Below, piece after piece: positions 1 to 10,099 of a stretch of DNA of 64,000 bases. The notes beneath the pieces were generated by a model. That model was not told where the DNA came from. It was given only the letters and a program-made list of their open reading frames with translations, and searched no databases. The stretch covers positions 62,001 to 126,000 of the forward strand of contig NZ_CANLZZ010000001.1 in NCBI RefSeq assembly GCF_947495725.1. The letters are read 5' to 3'. Within the stretch, counting starts at the first letter, position 1; every line of letters begins with the position of its first letter. The position numbers were made by a program, and so were the translations under genes. Origin of the DNA: an uncultured Lutibacter sp. (GTDB taxonomy: Bacteria > Bacteroidota > Bacteroidia > Flavobacteriales > Flavobacteriaceae).

Positions 1-717
1 TGAATCTATTATTCCATCATTATCAGAATCAGGACAACCATTATACATTTCCAAACCAAAAACATCTGGGCAAGCATCGTCTTTATCAAAAACACCGTCA
101 CCATCAATATCGGCTCCTCCAAATCTAACAACAAACCCCAATGAATGCTGAAAATGTTGTGTATGTGGGCTTGAAGCAAAAGTGTGTTTATATTTAGATT
201 CAATATTAAACCCTAAAGATTTATTTAACCATAAATTAAAACCTAAACCTCCGTTAAGTGATCCTTTTCCTACCTCATCTATGCTAATAAATCCAACACC
301 TGTAGTTGCATATGGATCAAACCAAGATGTTTCTCCTAATAAATTATTAAGATCATATTTAACACCAGCATCAAAGGCATAATACAACAAATTATCGGCT
401 TTAATGTCTCCAATTTTTTCAATTTTATTCACCGAACCCGCCAATTCTGCGGTAAATCCAGAAGTAATATATCTACTCACTGTTAATTTAGATATTGCCG
501 GAATAACATTATAATGATCTCCCACGTTAAAAAACTCTGCATACCAACCGGCTGAATTACCTGAAGGAGTTATAATTCCTGCAGCATTTGTTGGGTAAAA
601 ATCCACAGCGTTAATACCAATTCCTATTGCCCAAGGATTATTTTCATCTTGAGCTACAACTTTGTTTAAACCACAAACTAAAAATACAGTTAAAATGGCA
701 AGTTTAAATTTAATCAT
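1..717 (-). CDS. OmpA-like outer-membrane protein with thrombospondin type 3 repeats (partial)
   Basis: The minus strand is open from an ATG at 717 to the window edge, giving the first 239 residues of a protein whose C-terminus lies outside. Residues 1-20 form a signal peptide ending in VVAQ. The next ~180 residues have the alternating, aromatic-rich pattern of a small beta-barrel ([21 protein letters not shown]). From about residue 207 an Asp-rich stretch begins ([16 protein letters not shown]), which is a thrombospondin type 3 calcium-binding repeat. This order of barrel then TSP3 repeats is typical of Bacteroidota OmpA-family proteins, which usually end in a peptidoglycan-binding OmpA domain; that part is not visible here. 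The role is likely structural, linking outer membrane to cell wall. An inverted repeat lies just upstream. Confidence 0.85.
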   Translation of the reverse strand, partial: MIKFKLAILTVFLVCGLNKVVAQDENNPWAIGIGINAVDFYPTNAAGIITPSGNSAGWYAEFFNVGDHYNVIPAISKLTVSRYITSGFTAELAGSVNKIEKIGDIKADNLLYYAFDAGVKYDLNNLLGETSWFDPYATTGVGFISIDEVGKGSLNGGLGFNLWLNKSLGFNIESKYKHTFASSPHTQHFQHSLGFVVRFGGADIDGDGVFDKDDACPDVFGLEMYNGCPDSDNDGIIDS

Positions 718-734
718 TATTAATTTACTTTGTT

Positions 735-762
735 ATGGTAATTTTAAAAGTATAATTACCAT
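735..762 (-). promoter_or_regulatory. Inverted repeat at the promoter of the OmpA-like gene
   Basis: Perfect 9-bp arms, ATGGTAATT (735-743) and AATTACCAT (754-762), are separated by 10 bp and lie 18-45 bp upstream of the ATG at 717. Read on the minus strand, the spacer contains TACTTTTA, a near match to the Bacteroidota -7 box TAnnTTTG. It could be a repressor operator or a 5'-UTR hairpin. In such A/T-rich DNA chance is possible. The rest of 763-942 holds no convincing gene. Confidence 0.3.
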
Positions 763-942
763 TGTTAAATATTTCTTTTTACACTCTATAATATTGAAAC
801 TAATTCAACATCATTTCTTTAGACACTTTTTAAAAAAAAGGTCACTAATTTCTCTTGAAATATTTAACATTAAAGAAGTTTAACAGTTAAATTCAATTAC
901 AATACTAAGTAAAATTGATTATTTTGATTTTTTTTAATAACA

Positions 943-973
943 AAAAAGCCCCTGCAAATTGCAGAGGCTTTTT
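943..973 (-). terminator. Rho-independent terminator of tig
   Basis: AAAAAGCCCCTGC (943-955) pairs with GCAGAGGCTTTTT (961-973) around a 5-nt loop, with one A:C mismatch in the stem. It lies 19 bp after the tig stop codon, and on the minus strand it ends in a T-run. The symmetric A/T flanks mean it may also work on the other strand. Confidence 0.85.
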
Positions 974-991
974 AATATATGATTATGAATC

Positions 992-2314
992 CTATTTGTA
1001 AACTTCTTTTACAAAATCTTCGTAGTTCATTTCTTTAACTTTAAAAGTAATTTTCTCTTTATAAAAAGCTAATAATTTTTGACTAATTAACTGCTCTTGT
1101 AAACGTTTAGCTTCATCTTGATTACTTAATACACGTTGTACAATATCATCCAATTCTTTTTCTTCTGGATTTAATTGTCCGTATTGTGCCATTTGAGCTT
1201 TTACAAAACCTTTAGTAAAGTCTTTCAATTCTTCAAAGTCAAGTTTAATATCGTTATCCTTTAATACTTTCCCTTCAATTAATTGGTAACGTAAACCTTT
1301 TTCTGATTTTTCAAATTCTTCTGCAGCTTGCTCAGGTGTTAATGGATTTTCACCTGCAACAGCTAACCATTTTTTTAAGAAATCAGCAGGTAAGTCAAAT
1401 TTTGTATTTTCAACCAAATACTCAGTAACGGCATTTAATAATTGCTGATCTGCTTGAGTTTGAAATTGCTTTTCAGCATCTTCTTTTATTTTCTCTCTTA
1501 ATTCTTCTTCAGATTTTACAACATCTGGACCAAAAACTTTATCGAATAATTCTTGATTTACTTCAGCAAGTTCTGTAACGTTAATTTCTTCAACAGTAAA
1601 TGTTAATGGAATGTCTAAATCGTGAATTTCATCATGACTTACACCTAAAGCTCCCATTAGTTTGTGATCATCATCAAAAAGACCTTTTGATTTTAACTCA
1701 ATTACATCTCCAACTTTTGCTCCAATAAATTTCTTTTGATTTACTTTTCCTTTAATAGAAACTAACTCAATTGTAGATTTTTTATCAATTCCTTTTTCTT
1801 CATTTGCAAAAGAACCAGCAATATTTACACCTTCTTCAACTACTTCTTTTGGTACAATTTTACCAAAACGTTTTTGAATATTTGCAACTTCTTTATCTAA
1901 TAATTCTTTATCTGCTACAATATTATATTGCGTAATCTTCTTTTTAGCATCTAAGTTTACTTCAAACTCTGGAGCTAAACCTAATTCAAATTCGAAAGAA
2001 TAATCCTCAGTCTCCCAAGAAAAATCATCTTGCATTCTAGGTAATGGATTTCCTAAAATATCCAATTTCTCCTCAACTAAATAATTGTTTAATGATTCTT
2101 GCAATAATTTGTTAACCTCATCAATCATTATTGATTTCCCATATTGTTTCTTTATCATTCCCATTGGAACAAAACCTTTTCTAAAACCTGGGATATCGGC
2201 TTTTTTACGGTAATCTTGTAAAATATTCTCTACCTTTTCTTGGTAATCAGCAGAAGAAATTTCAACCTTTACAACTGCATTTAATGCATCAACATTTTCT
2301 TTTGTAATATTCAT
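992..2314 (-). CDS. tig: Trigger factor (ribosome-associated chaperone)
   Basis: This 440-residue protein is the cytosolic ribosome-bound chaperone that receives nascent chains. The N-terminal ribosome-binding domain (about 1-120) carries the family's conserved segment PGFRKGFVPMGMIKKQYG around residues 42-59. A diverged FKBP-like domain follows (about 140-250), then a charged helical C-terminal domain with many KLL/EEL heptads. In Bacteroidota the FKBP domain is usually poorly conserved and prolyl isomerase activity is doubtful. The length is normal for the group. The gene is monocistronic, with its own -7 box upstream and terminator downstream. The ATG at 2314 is the only sensible start before the promoter. 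Confidence 0.95.
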   Translation of the reverse strand: MNITKENVDALNAVVKVEISSADYQEKVENILQDYRKKADIPGFRKGFVPMGMIKKQYGKSIMIDEVNKLLQESLNNYLVEEKLDILGNPLPRMQDDFSWETEDYSFEFELGLAPEFEVNLDAKKKITQYNIVADKELLDKEVANIQKRFGKIVPKEVVEEGVNIAGSFANEEKGIDKKSTIELVSIKGKVNQKKFIGAKVGDVIELKSKGLFDDDHKLMGALGVSHDEIHDLDIPLTFTVEEINVTELAEVNQELFDKVFGPDVVKSEEELREKIKEDAEKQFQTQADQQLLNAVTEYLVENTKFDLPADFLKKWLAVAGENPLTPEQAAEEFEKSEKGLRYQLIEGKVLKDNDIKLDFEELKDFTKGFVKAQMAQYGQLNPEEKELDDIVQRVLSNQDEAKRLQEQLISQKLLAFYKEKITFKVKEMNYEDFVKEVYK

Positions 2315-2353
2315 TTTATGTTGTTTTTATCTTAAATCATTAAAAATTGGGTG

Positions 2354-2361
2354 CAAAAGTA
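2354..2361 (-). promoter_or_regulatory. -7 promoter box of tig
   Basis: The minus strand reads TACTTTTG, an exact match to the Bacteroidota -7 consensus TAnnTTTG, about 40 bp before the tig start. I see no good TTTG at -33. Confidence 0.5.
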
Positions 2362-2403
2362 CTACTTTTTTAAACACCTTACAAACATTTAACATGTTCA
2401 ATT

Positions 2404-2760
2404 TCAACTATTTTCTTTCTTTTCTTTTAAAAATGAATACAAAATAGATTGAAACAAGGATAACAGTAAACTAAATAGCAATGCTACCCAAAATCCAGAA
2501 ACTGTAAAACCAGTAACAAAATAACCCGCCAACATTATTATTACTGCATTAATAACAAGTAAAAATAATCCTAATGTTACTATTGTAGCAGGTAATGTAA
2601 AAAATATAAGAAGCGGTTTTACTGTAACTCTTAATAAGCCTAATACAACGGCTACTATTAGTGCACTTTTATAACCTTCGGCAAGTGTAATTCCTGGTAA
2701 AAATTCGGCTAATACCACTACTGCAATTGCCGTTAATAAAATTTTTAAAATAATTTTCAT
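2404..2760 (-). CDS. Small membrane protein of the phage-holin-like (Phage_holin_4_2) family
   Basis: This 118-residue protein is almost wholly hydrophobic, with four predicted membrane spans: about 5-24, 31-50, 53-76 and 84-110. It ends in a charged tail (FLKEKKENS). The segment GLLRVTVKPLLIFFTLPATIVTLGLF is typical of the small four-span family known as phage holin family 4 superfamily 2 / YvlD-like proteins. These are common single genes in bacterial chromosomes and their function is not established. There are no phage genes nearby, so a lysis role is unlikely. It sits 54 bp upstream of, and on the same strand as, the tig side of the window, but with independent spacing. Confidence 0.75.
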   Translation of the reverse strand: MKIILKILLTAIAVVVLAEFLPGITLAEGYKSALIVAVVLGLLRVTVKPLLIFFTLPATIVTLGLFLLVINAVIIMLAGYFVTGFTVSGFWVALLFSLLLSLFQSILYSFLKEKKENS

Positions 2761-2814
2761 AGTATAAAATTTATATGAGCTATAAATTTAACTATAATTG
2801 TGCCAATTCTAAAA

Positions 2815-3576
2815 TCAGCTTAAAAAAGTGACAACTTCAGTAAAAAACTGTGCAGGATTCTCGGCATGTAGCCAATGTCCTGCATTTTTGACAGTTATAA
2901 TTTTAGCATTTGAAAAATGAGCTTCAATTAAACCTTCGTCTTCATTTGTAATATAATTAGAGTTTTCACCTTTTAAAAACAAGGTTTCACCATCAAAGTT
3001 AGTAAATGATGGTAAGGCCTCACCAACTTCCGAATTATTATCCGTTAAACTTTGAAGATTAAACCTAAATGCTAATTGATTTTTTGTTTTTCTATATACA
3101 TTTTTAAGCAAAAACTGCAATATTCCAGGTTCCTTAATATACACCTTTAAAATATCTTCAACTTTTTTTCTGGTGTCTTGGATGTCAAAATTTACAGCAT
3201 TCAAAGCTGCTAATATATATTCGTGATGTGGTTTATAATACTTTGGGCTTATATCTGCAACTATTAATTTGTTAACCATTTCAGGATATGTTACTGCAAA
3301 AAGCATTGCAACCTTACCTCCCATAGAATGTCCTAATAAATTAACTTTTTCTAAATTGTGATAATTTATATAATTAAATAAATCATCCACCATTAACTCA
3401 TAATCAAAATCATCGGAATGAAAACTTCGACCATGATTTCGTTGATCTAAAATATGCACCTCAAATCTTTCACTAAACTTATTTGCTAACGATTTCCAAT
3501 TATCACTCATACCAAAATAACCATGTAATATAACCAAAGGACTTCCTTCTCCTTTAATAGTTGAATGTAGTATCAT
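2815..3576 (-). CDS. Alpha/beta hydrolase, YbfF-like esterase
   Basis: This 253-residue cytosolic hydrolase has the oxyanion-hole motif HGYFGMSDNW (18-27) and the motif DQRNHGRS (44-51). The nucleophile elbow is GHSMGG with Ser84, and the C-terminal catalytic histidine is in NAGHWLHAENP. DQRNHGRS and GHSMGG together are characteristic of the YbfF / abhydrolase-11 acyl-esterase group, which hydrolyses small esters and acyl-CoA in vitro. Its natural substrate is unknown. The gene follows pdxJ with an 8-bp gap and is probably cotranscribed, an arrangement common in Flavobacteriia. Confidence 0.85.
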   Translation of the reverse strand: MILHSTIKGEGSPLVILHGYFGMSDNWKSLANKFSERFEVHILDQRNHGRSFHSDDFDYELMVDDLFNYINYHNLEKVNLLGHSMGGKVAMLFAVTYPEMVNKLIVADISPKYYKPHHEYILAALNAVNFDIQDTRKKVEDILKVYIKEPGILQFLLKNVYRKTKNQLAFRFNLQSLTDNNSEVGEALPSFTNFDGETLFLKGENSNYITNEDEGLIEAHFSNAKIITVKNAGHWLHAENPAQFFTEVVTFLS

Positions 3577-3584
3577 TTTTTCAA

Positions 3585-4310
3585 TTACGATTTTATAATT
3601 TTCAACTTGTATTTATACATGTTTATTACATTTTCTAAACCTAGATAAAGTGATTCTGCAATTAAAGCATGGCCAATTGAAACCTCTAATAAGTTAGGGA
3701 TATTTTCAGCAAAAAACTGAATATTATCTAAACTTAAATCGTGACCAGCATTTATTCCTAAACCCAATTCACCGGCTAAAACAGCTCCCTTTGCATATGG
3801 TTTAATAGCTTCTTTGTTCCCTAATGAATATTGCGTTGCGTAATCTTCGGTATATAATTCAATTCTATCTGCACCTGTGGTTGCGGCAGCTTCAATCATT
3901 TTTAAATCTGGATCAACAAATATTGAAGTTCGTATACCTTTAGATTTAAATTCAGAAATAACCTCTTGTAAAAATGTTTGGTTGGTGATAGTATCCCAAC
4001 CAGCATTAGAAGTAACTGCATTAATTCCATCGGGCACTAAAGTAACTTGAGTTGGACAAACATCTAACACCAAATCCATAAATTTCTGAATTGGATTACC
4101 TTCTATATTAAACTCTGTAGTAACTATTTTTTTTAAATCATAAGCATCTTGATATCTTATATGACGCTCATCTGGTCTTGGATGAATTGTAATTCCTTCG
4201 GCTCCAAACTCCTGAATATCAGAAGACACTTTCACAACATTAGGAAAATCGGCTCCTCTAGAGTTTCTTAAAGTCGCAATTTTATTTACATTTACGCTTA
4301 ATTTTGTCAT
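3585..4310 (-). CDS. pdxJ: Pyridoxine 5'-phosphate synthase
   Basis: PdxJ condenses 1-deoxyxylulose 5-phosphate with 3-amino-2-oxopropyl phosphate to give pyridoxine 5'-phosphate, the last ring-forming step of DXP-dependent vitamin B6 synthesis. The 241-residue length fits this TIM-barrel family. The conserved segments LSVNVNKIATLRNSRG (4-19), ITIHPRPDERHI (41-52), VTLVPD, ELYTEDYA and GLGINAGHDL are all present. The ATG at 4310 places LSVNVNK at the N-terminus as in relatives. It leads a two-gene minus-strand unit with the alpha/beta hydrolase. Confidence 0.96.
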   Translation of the reverse strand: MTKLSVNVNKIATLRNSRGADFPNVVKVSSDIQEFGAEGITIHPRPDERHIRYQDAYDLKKIVTTEFNIEGNPIQKFMDLVLDVCPTQVTLVPDGINAVTSNAGWDTITNQTFLQEVISEFKSKGIRTSIFVDPDLKMIEAAATTGADRIELYTEDYATQYSLGNKEAIKPYAKGAVLAGELGLGINAGHDLSLDNIQFFAENIPNLLEVSIGHALIAESLYLGLENVINMYKYKLKIIKS

Positions 4311-4341
4311 AACTAAATTGTTATTTATTTAATTGAGTGCG

Positions 4342-4349
4342 CAAATTTA
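4342..4349 (-). promoter_or_regulatory. -7 promoter box of pdxJ
   Basis: The minus strand reads TAAATTTG, an exact TAnnTTTG match, 32 bp before the pdxJ ATG. On the plus strand a TATTTTTG (4375-4382) may serve the divergent CBS gene. Confidence 0.5.
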
Positions 4350-4409
4350 CGAACTAAGAATATGTTTTTGGTTTTATTTTTGATTAATTTGTACTATAAT
4401 AGAAAACTA

Positions 4410-5069
4410 ATGGATTTAACCTCATACATATTAAAAGAATTTAAACCTCTTTCTTTGGAAACAAAAGTTTCTGAAGTGAAATCTCTTTTTAATGAGAATG
4501 AGTATTCACATTTTCCAATAATTCAAAACAATGTATTAATTGGATTAATTTCAGAAACTGATATTCAATCAATCGACGAGGAAAACAAAGAAATTGGTTA
4601 CTTTCAATACTTATTTCAACTTTTTTACACAGAAGAAAGCAACAATTTATTAGATCTAATAAAGATTTTCGCATCGAACGAAACAAGTCTAGTTCCTGTT
4701 ATAGACGAAAAAAAACAATATATTGGCTATTTTAATTTAATCGATATTTTACACGTATTAAACGAAACTCCATATTTAAATGAGGAAGGAATTGTATTAT
4801 TACTTGAAAAAGAAATTAGCGAGTTTTCTTTTAGCCAGGTATGTCAAATTGTAGAAACAAATAATGGTAAAATTTTAGGTTTATTTACTTCCGAAATTGG
4901 AACAAGCACTTTAAAAATAACACTTAAATTTACCTCTCAAGATGTTAACGAAATTATTCAATCTTTTAGAAGATATGACTATACTATTTTATCTAATCAC
5001 GAAGAAGATTTTTATTTAGAAGATTTAAAAGAACGTTCGGAATACTTACAAAAATACCTAAACATATAA
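4410..5069 (+). CDS. CBS-domain protein
   Basis: This soluble protein of about 219 residues starts at the ATG at 4410 (MDLTSYILKEFKPLS). An upstream ATG at 4362 would add a 16-residue hydrophobic stretch not expected in this family. Residues ~1-60 and ~65-120 form a pair of CBS motifs (EYSHFPIIQNNVLIGLISETDI; SLVPVIDEKKQYIGYFNLIDIL), modules that usually bind adenine nucleotides. The C-terminal ~80 residues form a small alpha/beta region (GKILGLFTSEIGTSTLKITLKF) resembling an ACT-like fold. The stop is 2 bp before nadK, so the two are cotranscribed. A regulatory or sensing role is plausible, but the ligand and partner are unknown. Confidence 0.8.
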   Translation: MDLTSYILKEFKPLSLETKVSEVKSLFNENEYSHFPIIQNNVLIGLISETDIQSIDEENKEIGYFQYLFQLFYTEESNNLLDLIKIFASNETSLVPVIDEKKQYIGYFNLIDILHVLNETPYLNEEGIVLLLEKEISEFSFSQVCQIVETNNGKILGLFTSEIGTSTLKITLKFTSQDVNEIIQSFRRYDYTILSNHEEDFYLEDLKERSEYLQKYLNI

Positions 5070-5071
5070 GA

Positions 5072-5953
5072 ATGAGAGTTGCCGTTTACTCACAATTTTA
5101 CAAAAGTGTTGACAAACCATATATTATTGAATTATTTGAAGTTTTAAATAAAAATAACATTGAGGTTTTTGTTGAGCATAATTATTATTTAGAACTTAAA
5201 AAGAACATTAATCACCTTAATTACAGCACATTTAAATCGTATGAAGAGTTAGATAATTCTTTCGATTTCATGTTTACAATTGGAGGTGATGGTACAATTT
5301 TAAGAGCTGTTACTTATATTAGAGCCTCAAACATTCCAATTGTAGGTATTAACGCTGGGAGACTTGGTTTTTTAGCTACAATTCAAAAGGAAAACATTTT
5401 AAATGCCGTTGAATTACTACTAAAAAAAGAATACAAAATTAAAGAACGTACTTTATTAAGTGTTAGCACTTCTCCTAAAATTGAAAGCTTAGCCTCTCTT
5501 AATTTTGCGCTAAACGAAGTATCGGTAAGTAGAAAAAATACTGCCTCAATGATTACCATTCGAACATATTTAGATGATGAATTTTTAAATTCATATTGGT
5601 CGGACGGATTAATAATTTCAACTCCAACAGGATCTACTGGGTATTCATTAAGCTGCGGCGGTCCAATTATTACTCCACAAGCAAAAAGTTTTGTGCTTAC
5701 CCCAATTGCTCCTCATAATTTAAATGCTCGACCATTAGTAATACCGGATAACACCAATATTAAATTTACCGTTAGTGGTAGAGAAAATAAGTTTTTCTTG
5801 TCTTTAGATTCTCGAATTACCACAATAAATAACCATACAGAAATCACTGTAAGTAAAGCCGATTTTAATTTAAAAATGGTTCAATTTAACGAACAAACCT
5901 TTCTGAAAACACTTAGAGAAAAATTACTTTGGGGTCAAGACACCAGAAACTAA
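5072..5953 (+). CDS. nadK: NAD kinase
   Basis: NadK phosphorylates NAD to NADP and is essential in most bacteria. The 293-residue protein has the signature GGDGT at 71-75, with the following INAGRLGFLA segment, the NE/S nucleotide-binding motif (LNEVSVSR), and SDGLIISTPTGSTGYSLSCGGPI near residues 178-200. These are the diagnostic motifs of the ATP-NAD kinase family. It starts 2 bp after the CBS gene. The 3' flank leads into the promoter of the porG-bamA block. Confidence 0.96.
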   Translation: MRVAVYSQFYKSVDKPYIIELFEVLNKNNIEVFVEHNYYLELKKNINHLNYSTFKSYEELDNSFDFMFTIGGDGTILRAVTYIRASNIPIVGINAGRLGFLATIQKENILNAVELLLKKEYKIKERTLLSVSTSPKIESLASLNFALNEVSVSRKNTASMITIRTYLDDEFLNSYWSDGLIISTPTGSTGYSLSCGGPIITPQAKSFVLTPIAPHNLNARPLVIPDNTNIKFTVSGRENKFFLSLDSRITTINNHTEITVSKADFNLKMVQFNEQTFLKTLREKLLWGQDTRN

Positions 5954-6060
5954 TACTTTTTTTAATCACTGTAATAGCATTTAATTATTACAATAATTTT
6001 GCGTAAAAACAGTTTATCAAAAAAGACTTTGATTAACTTCTAAAAGCAAATAGAATTAAT

Positions 6061-6068
6061 TATATTTG
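6061..6068 (+). promoter_or_regulatory. -7 promoter box of the porG-uppS-bamA operon
   Basis: TATATTTG exactly matches TAnnTTTG and ends 15 bp before the ATG at 6084, giving a very short leader. This also argues against the upstream TTG at 6066 as a start, since it falls inside the promoter. Confidence 0.6.
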
Positions 6069-6083
6069 CACGCTATTTTATAT

Positions 6084-6764
6084 ATGAAAAAAATATTTTT
6101 TTTTATCGCATTTATCTGTTTAACAACAACTTCCCATTCTCAAATTAATGAAATTGGAATTATTGTTGGTGGTAGTAATTACATTGGCGATGTTGGTTCC
6201 GAAACTTACATTAACCCAAATAGCCTTATGGGAGGTGTTATTTATAAATGGAACTTAAATCCAAGAATATCTCTTAGAGGAACATTTACCCTAACACAAT
6301 TAGAGGCCGATGATACCGATTCATCTAACAATTATCGTTTTTCAAGAGGAATAAGTTTTAAAAACAATTTAAAGGAATTAGCTATTGGAATGGAGTTCAA
6401 TTACTTCGAATACAACCTTGATGATTTTAGAAAAACTAGAACTCCCTATATTCTTGTAGAGTTAGCAGCATTTAATTACAGTACAATTGTTGATGGCACA
6501 GATCCATCTAACTATAAGTACGAATCGAAAACTTCGTATGCAATACCTTTTGGAGTTGGTTACAAATCATTGTTATTTGGTGATTTTGCTTTCGCAATTG
6601 AAGTTAGAGCTCGTTATACTTTTGTTGATGATATTGATAATAATAACCAAGATATACCTTCATTAAATTTTGGAAACCCTTCAAGTAATGATTGGTATGT
6701 TTTTAGCGGTCTGTCCTTAGTTTATTCATTTGGCAGACCTCCTTGTTACGCAACACCTTATTAA
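6084..6764 (+). CDS. porG: PorG-like outer-membrane protein (DUF6089), type IX secretion
   Basis: This protein of about 226 residues starts at ATG 6084 with a clear signal peptide ([20 protein letters not shown]). The mature part opens with [17 protein letters not shown] and continues as an eight-strand-like barrel rich in aromatic residues. The N-terminal [10 protein letters not shown] and the C-terminal YSFGRPP motif are features of DUF6089 proteins. The family includes Porphyromonas PorG, an outer-membrane part of the type IX secretion system. In Flavobacteriia this gene often lies between nadK and uppS-bamA, as here. The stop overlaps the uppS start in TAATG, so translation is coupled. 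Confidence 0.75.
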   Translation: MKKIFFFIAFICLTTTSHSQINEIGIIVGGSNYIGDVGSETYINPNSLMGGVIYKWNLNPRISLRGTFTLTQLEADDTDSSNNYRFSRGISFKNNLKELAIGMEFNYFEYNLDDFRKTRTPYILVELAAFNYSTIVDGTDPSNYKYESKTSYAIPFGVGYKSLLFGDFAFAIEVRARYTFVDDIDNNNQDIPSLNFGNPSSNDWYVFSGLSLVYSFGRPPCYATPY

Positions 6765-7519
6765 TGGATATTTTAAAAGCTCAAATACTAAAAAACAAAA
6801 TTCCGCAGCATATTGCCATAATTATGGACGGTAATGGCAGATGGGCAAAGCTTAAAAATAAACCAAGAGTTTATGGTCATAAAAATGGCGTAAACTCTGT
6901 TCGTGAAGCAATAGAAAGTTGCGGCGAACTTGGAATTAAATATTTAACTCTATATGCCTTTTCAACGGAAAACTGGAACCGACCAAAATTAGAAGTTAAA
7001 ACACTAATGTCTTTATTAGTTTCTTCCTTAAAGAAAGAACTTAAAACACTTCAAAAAAACAATATAAAACTTCGAACCATAGGAAATCTAAACGACTTAC
7101 CTAAAAGTGTCCAAAAAGAACTGATTGAAGTTATTGAAAAAACAAAAAACAACACCGCTTTAAACCTCACTTTAGCTTTAAGTTACGGGTCGAGAGATGA
7201 AATTGTTAATGTTATCAGAAATATATCAAAAAAAGTTGTTAATAATGATCTAGCCATAGAAGAAATTAACGAAAATATTATTAATAATCATTTATATACG
7301 TTTTCTTTGCCTGATGTTGATTATTTAATTCGCACTAGTGGCGAAAAGAGAATCAGCAATTTTTTATTATGGCAAATTGCATATGCCGAAATGTATTTTA
7401 CAGATACTCTTTGGCCCGATTTTAAAAAAGAAAATCTGTTTAATGCAATTTTAGAATATCAAAATAGAGAAAGACGGTTTGGAAAAACCAGTGAACAAAT
7501 TGAAAAAATAAATGAATAA
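6764..7519 (+). CDS. uppS: Undecaprenyl diphosphate synthase (isoprenyl transferase)
   Basis: UppS adds isopentenyl units to farnesyl diphosphate to make the C55 carrier for peptidoglycan and other glycans. The protein has about 251 residues. Near the N-terminus it carries [14 protein letters not shown] with catalytic Asp22. It also has the substrate motif [15 protein letters not shown], the segment [15 protein letters not shown], and the C-terminal [25 protein letters not shown] chose ATG 6764, which overlaps the porG stop by one base; the upstream ATG at 6743 would lie inside porG. The 3' end overlaps bamA by 8 bp. Confidence 0.95.
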   Translation: MDILKAQILKNKIPQHIAIIMDGNGRWAKLKNKPRVYGHKNGVNSVREAIESCGELGIKYLTLYAFSTENWNRPKLEVKTLMSLLVSSLKKELKTLQKNNIKLRTIGNLNDLPKSVQKELIEVIEKTKNNTALNLTLALSYGSRDEIVNVIRNISKKVVNNDLAIEEINENIINNHLYTFSLPDVDYLIRTSGEKRISNFLLWQIAYAEMYFTDTLWPDFKKENLFNAILEYQNRERRFGKTSEQIEKINE

Positions 7520-10088
7520 ATTTAGAATAGCCCTTTTACTTTTTGCTATTATTTTTAGTGCTAACTCGTTAAAAGCGCAGGAAAAACAAGAAAATAATAA
7601 AAAAAATGTTGACATTGAAGATACTGAAGTTAAGCAAGACTCTATTGAGGTTAAACAAGACACAATTGTTCCTACCAATTTAAAGTCTGTTTTTGTTAAA
7701 GAAAGTTCTTATGAATTAGGAGGAATGACCGTTAAAGGTCTAAAAAAGTTTGAGGAACAAACCGTAAAAGTTTTTAGTGGTTTAAAAGTTGGTCAGGAAA
7801 TTAAAATCCCTGGAGACAAACTAACAAGTGCCATTAAAAAATTATATGAGACAAAGCAATTTAGTAACGTTGAAGTATATGTAGCTAAAATTGATGGGCC
7901 AGTTATATATTTGGAATTTGATGTTGAAGAACTTCCTCAACTTAATAACATAAAAATTACAGGTGTTAAAGAAAGCAAAGCTAAAGAACTTCAAAAAGAT
8001 GCTGAGTTAAAAAAAGGAGCAATGGTTACCGATAACCTAGTTGTAACTACAAGCAACTATATTAAAAAGAAATATCAAGAAAAAGGATTCCTTAAAACCA
8101 AAGTAACCCTAGACACCAAAAAAGATACTTCCGAAGTAAATGCTGTTGATATGTTTGTTCATATTGACAAGGGGAATAAAGTGAAAATTAAAAATATAAC
8201 TTTTGAAGGAAATGATGCCTTTAGTGGCAAAAAATTGCGAAAAGCAATGAAAAACACTAAAAAGAAAATGCCTGGGCGTTTTTGGAAAGGCTCTAAATAT
8301 ATTGAAGCTGATTTTAAAGAAGATTTAGAAAGTATTATTGATGCCTACAGTGAAAAAGGACATAGAGATGCCCAAATAGTTGATCACTCATTAACGTGGA
8401 ATGATGACAACACATTAAATTTAAACCTAAAAGTAGAAGAAGGTAAAAAATACCTTTTTGGCGACATAAAATTTATTGGAAACAGTAAATATACCGATGA
8501 ACAATTACAACGTGTATTAAGAATAGAAAAAGGAGACACTTATAATGGTAAGGTATTAAAAGAAAGAGTTACAGGTGATGGCTCTCCCGATTCTGAAGAT
8601 ATTGCTACTGTTTATCAAAACAACGGATATTTATTTTCTCGAGTTTTACCAGTTGAAACAAGAGTTAACAACGATTCTATAGATGTTGAAATAAGAATTT
8701 ATGAAGATCAACAAACAAAAATTAGAAAAGTAACAGTAAACGGTAACGACCGAACGAATGACCACGTTGTATTTCGTGAAATTGCTACCAAACCTGGATA
8801 TTTATATAGTAAAGCTGATATTATTAGAACAATTCGTGAAATTGGTCAATTAGGATTTTTCGATGCAGAAGCAATAACACCTGATATTAAACCTAATCAC
8901 ACAGATAAAACTGTTGATATTGATTACACCGTTGCTGAAAAAGGATCAAGTCAAATTGAATTACAAGGTGGATATGGTGGAGGATCCTTTATTGGAACAC
9001 TTGGTTTAAGCTTCAATAACTTTTCAACAAGAAATATTTTTAATAAAAAAGCATACAAACCTCTTCCAATGGGAGATGGGCAAACACTTTCTTTAAGATT
9101 ACAAAAAAGTAGATATTATACAACCTCAAGTTTTTCATTTACCGAGCCTTGGTTAGGAGGTAAAAAACCAAGATCACTTTCGTTTTCTGTTTATAATTCT
9201 AAACAATTTAGATACGACTATTATACAAACAACGTAGATAAAAGTCAACGATTAAATATTGTAGGTGCTTCCATAGGATTAGGACAACGTTTAAAATGGC
9301 CAGACAACTACTTTACGCTTTCACAAAGCATAAGTTACCAATTATACGATTTAAAAAATTATCCGATATCTACATTTTCATTCTCAACTGGAGAATCAAA
9401 TAACTTGGCATACAACATAACTTTAGGAAGAAGTTCAGCCGGACCAAATCCAATTTTTCCAAAATCGGGATCTGATTTTAGTATTGGAGCAAAGGTTACC
9501 TTCCCATACTCATTATTTAATGATAAGGATTACGAAAATATTGAAGATCAAGATAAATATAGATGGTTAGAGTATTATAAAGCAAGTTTTAAAGGGAAAT
9601 GGTATACTTCTTTATCAAATAAAGTGGTACTAATGTCAAATGCTGAATTTGGATTTTTAGGGCATTATAATAAAAAATTAGGTGACTCACCATTTGAGCG
9701 TTTCTTTGTAGGTGGAGATGGTATGGCACAATTTCAATTAGATGGTAGAGAAACCATTGCTTTAAGAGGTTACGAAAACGGAAGACTTTCATCAATTGCT
9801 GGAGGAACAATTTATAATAAATTTCAAATGGAACTTCGTTACCCAATTACTTTGAAACCTTCTGCCTCAATATATGCGTTAGGATTTTTAGAAGCTGGAA
9901 ACTCTTATGATGGTTTTAGTAATTTTAATCCCTTTAAAATGAAAAGATCTGCCGGACTAGGTTTAAGAATATTTATGCCCGCCTTTGGATTATTGGGTAT
10001 AGACTTTGCTCACGGGTTTGATCCTTTACCTGGCGAAACCACGAAATCGGGATGGCAAACTCACTTTATAATTGGGCAACAATTCTAA
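7512..10088 (+). CDS. bamA: Outer-membrane protein assembly factor BamA
   Basis: BamA inserts beta-barrel proteins into the outer membrane. This 858-residue protein has a signal peptide ending near SLKAQ, a charged linker, then five POTRA-like segments (for example [70 protein letters not shown]). From about residue 480 to the end is the Omp85 barrel. The barrel includes a VRGF-like RGYENG loop segment and ends in phenylalanine (IIGQQF), as expected of an outer-membrane barrel. The ATG overlaps the uppS stop. The position next to porG, uppS and skp-like genes makes an envelope-biogenesis operon. Confidence 0.95.
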   Translation: MNKFRIALLLFAIIFSANSLKAQEKQENNKKNVDIEDTEVKQDSIEVKQDTIVPTNLKSVFVKESSYELGGMTVKGLKKFEEQTVKVFSGLKVGQEIKIPGDKLTSAIKKLYETKQFSNVEVYVAKIDGPVIYLEFDVEELPQLNNIKITGVKESKAKELQKDAELKKGAMVTDNLVVTTSNYIKKKYQEKGFLKTKVTLDTKKDTSEVNAVDMFVHIDKGNKVKIKNITFEGNDAFSGKKLRKAMKNTKKKMPGRFWKGSKYIEADFKEDLESIIDAYSEKGHRDAQIVDHSLTWNDDNTLNLNLKVEEGKKYLFGDIKFIGNSKYTDEQLQRVLRIEKGDTYNGKVLKERVTGDGSPDSEDIATVYQNNGYLFSRVLPVETRVNNDSIDVEIRIYEDQQTKIRKVTVNGNDRTNDHVVFREIATKPGYLYSKADIIRTIREIGQLGFFDAEAITPDIKPNHTDKTVDIDYTVAEKGSSQIELQGGYGGGSFIGTLGLSFNNFSTRNIFNKKAYKPLPMGDGQTLSLRLQKSRYYTTSSFSFTEPWLGGKKPRSLSFSVYNSKQFRYDYYTNNVDKSQRLNIVGASIGLGQRLKWPDNYFTLSQSISYQLYDLKNYPISTFSFSTGESNNLAYNITLGRSSAGPNPIFPKSGSDFSIGAKVTFPYSLFNDKDYENIEDQDKYRWLEYYKASFKGKWYTSLSNKVVLMSNAEFGFLGHYNKKLGDSPFERFFVGGDGMAQFQLDGRETIALRGYENGRLSSIAGGTIYNKFQMELRYPITLKPSASIYALGFLEAGNSYDGFSNFNPFKMKRSAGLGLRIFMPAFGLLGIDFAHGFDPLPGETTKSGWQTHFIIGQQF

Positions 10089-10099
10089 AGTAAATCTGT

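Noticed and set aside
2404..2760. A prophage remnant suggested by the holin-like protein
   Set aside because: No lysin, tail, integrase or other phage gene is near, and this holin-like family is widespread as a single chromosomal gene.
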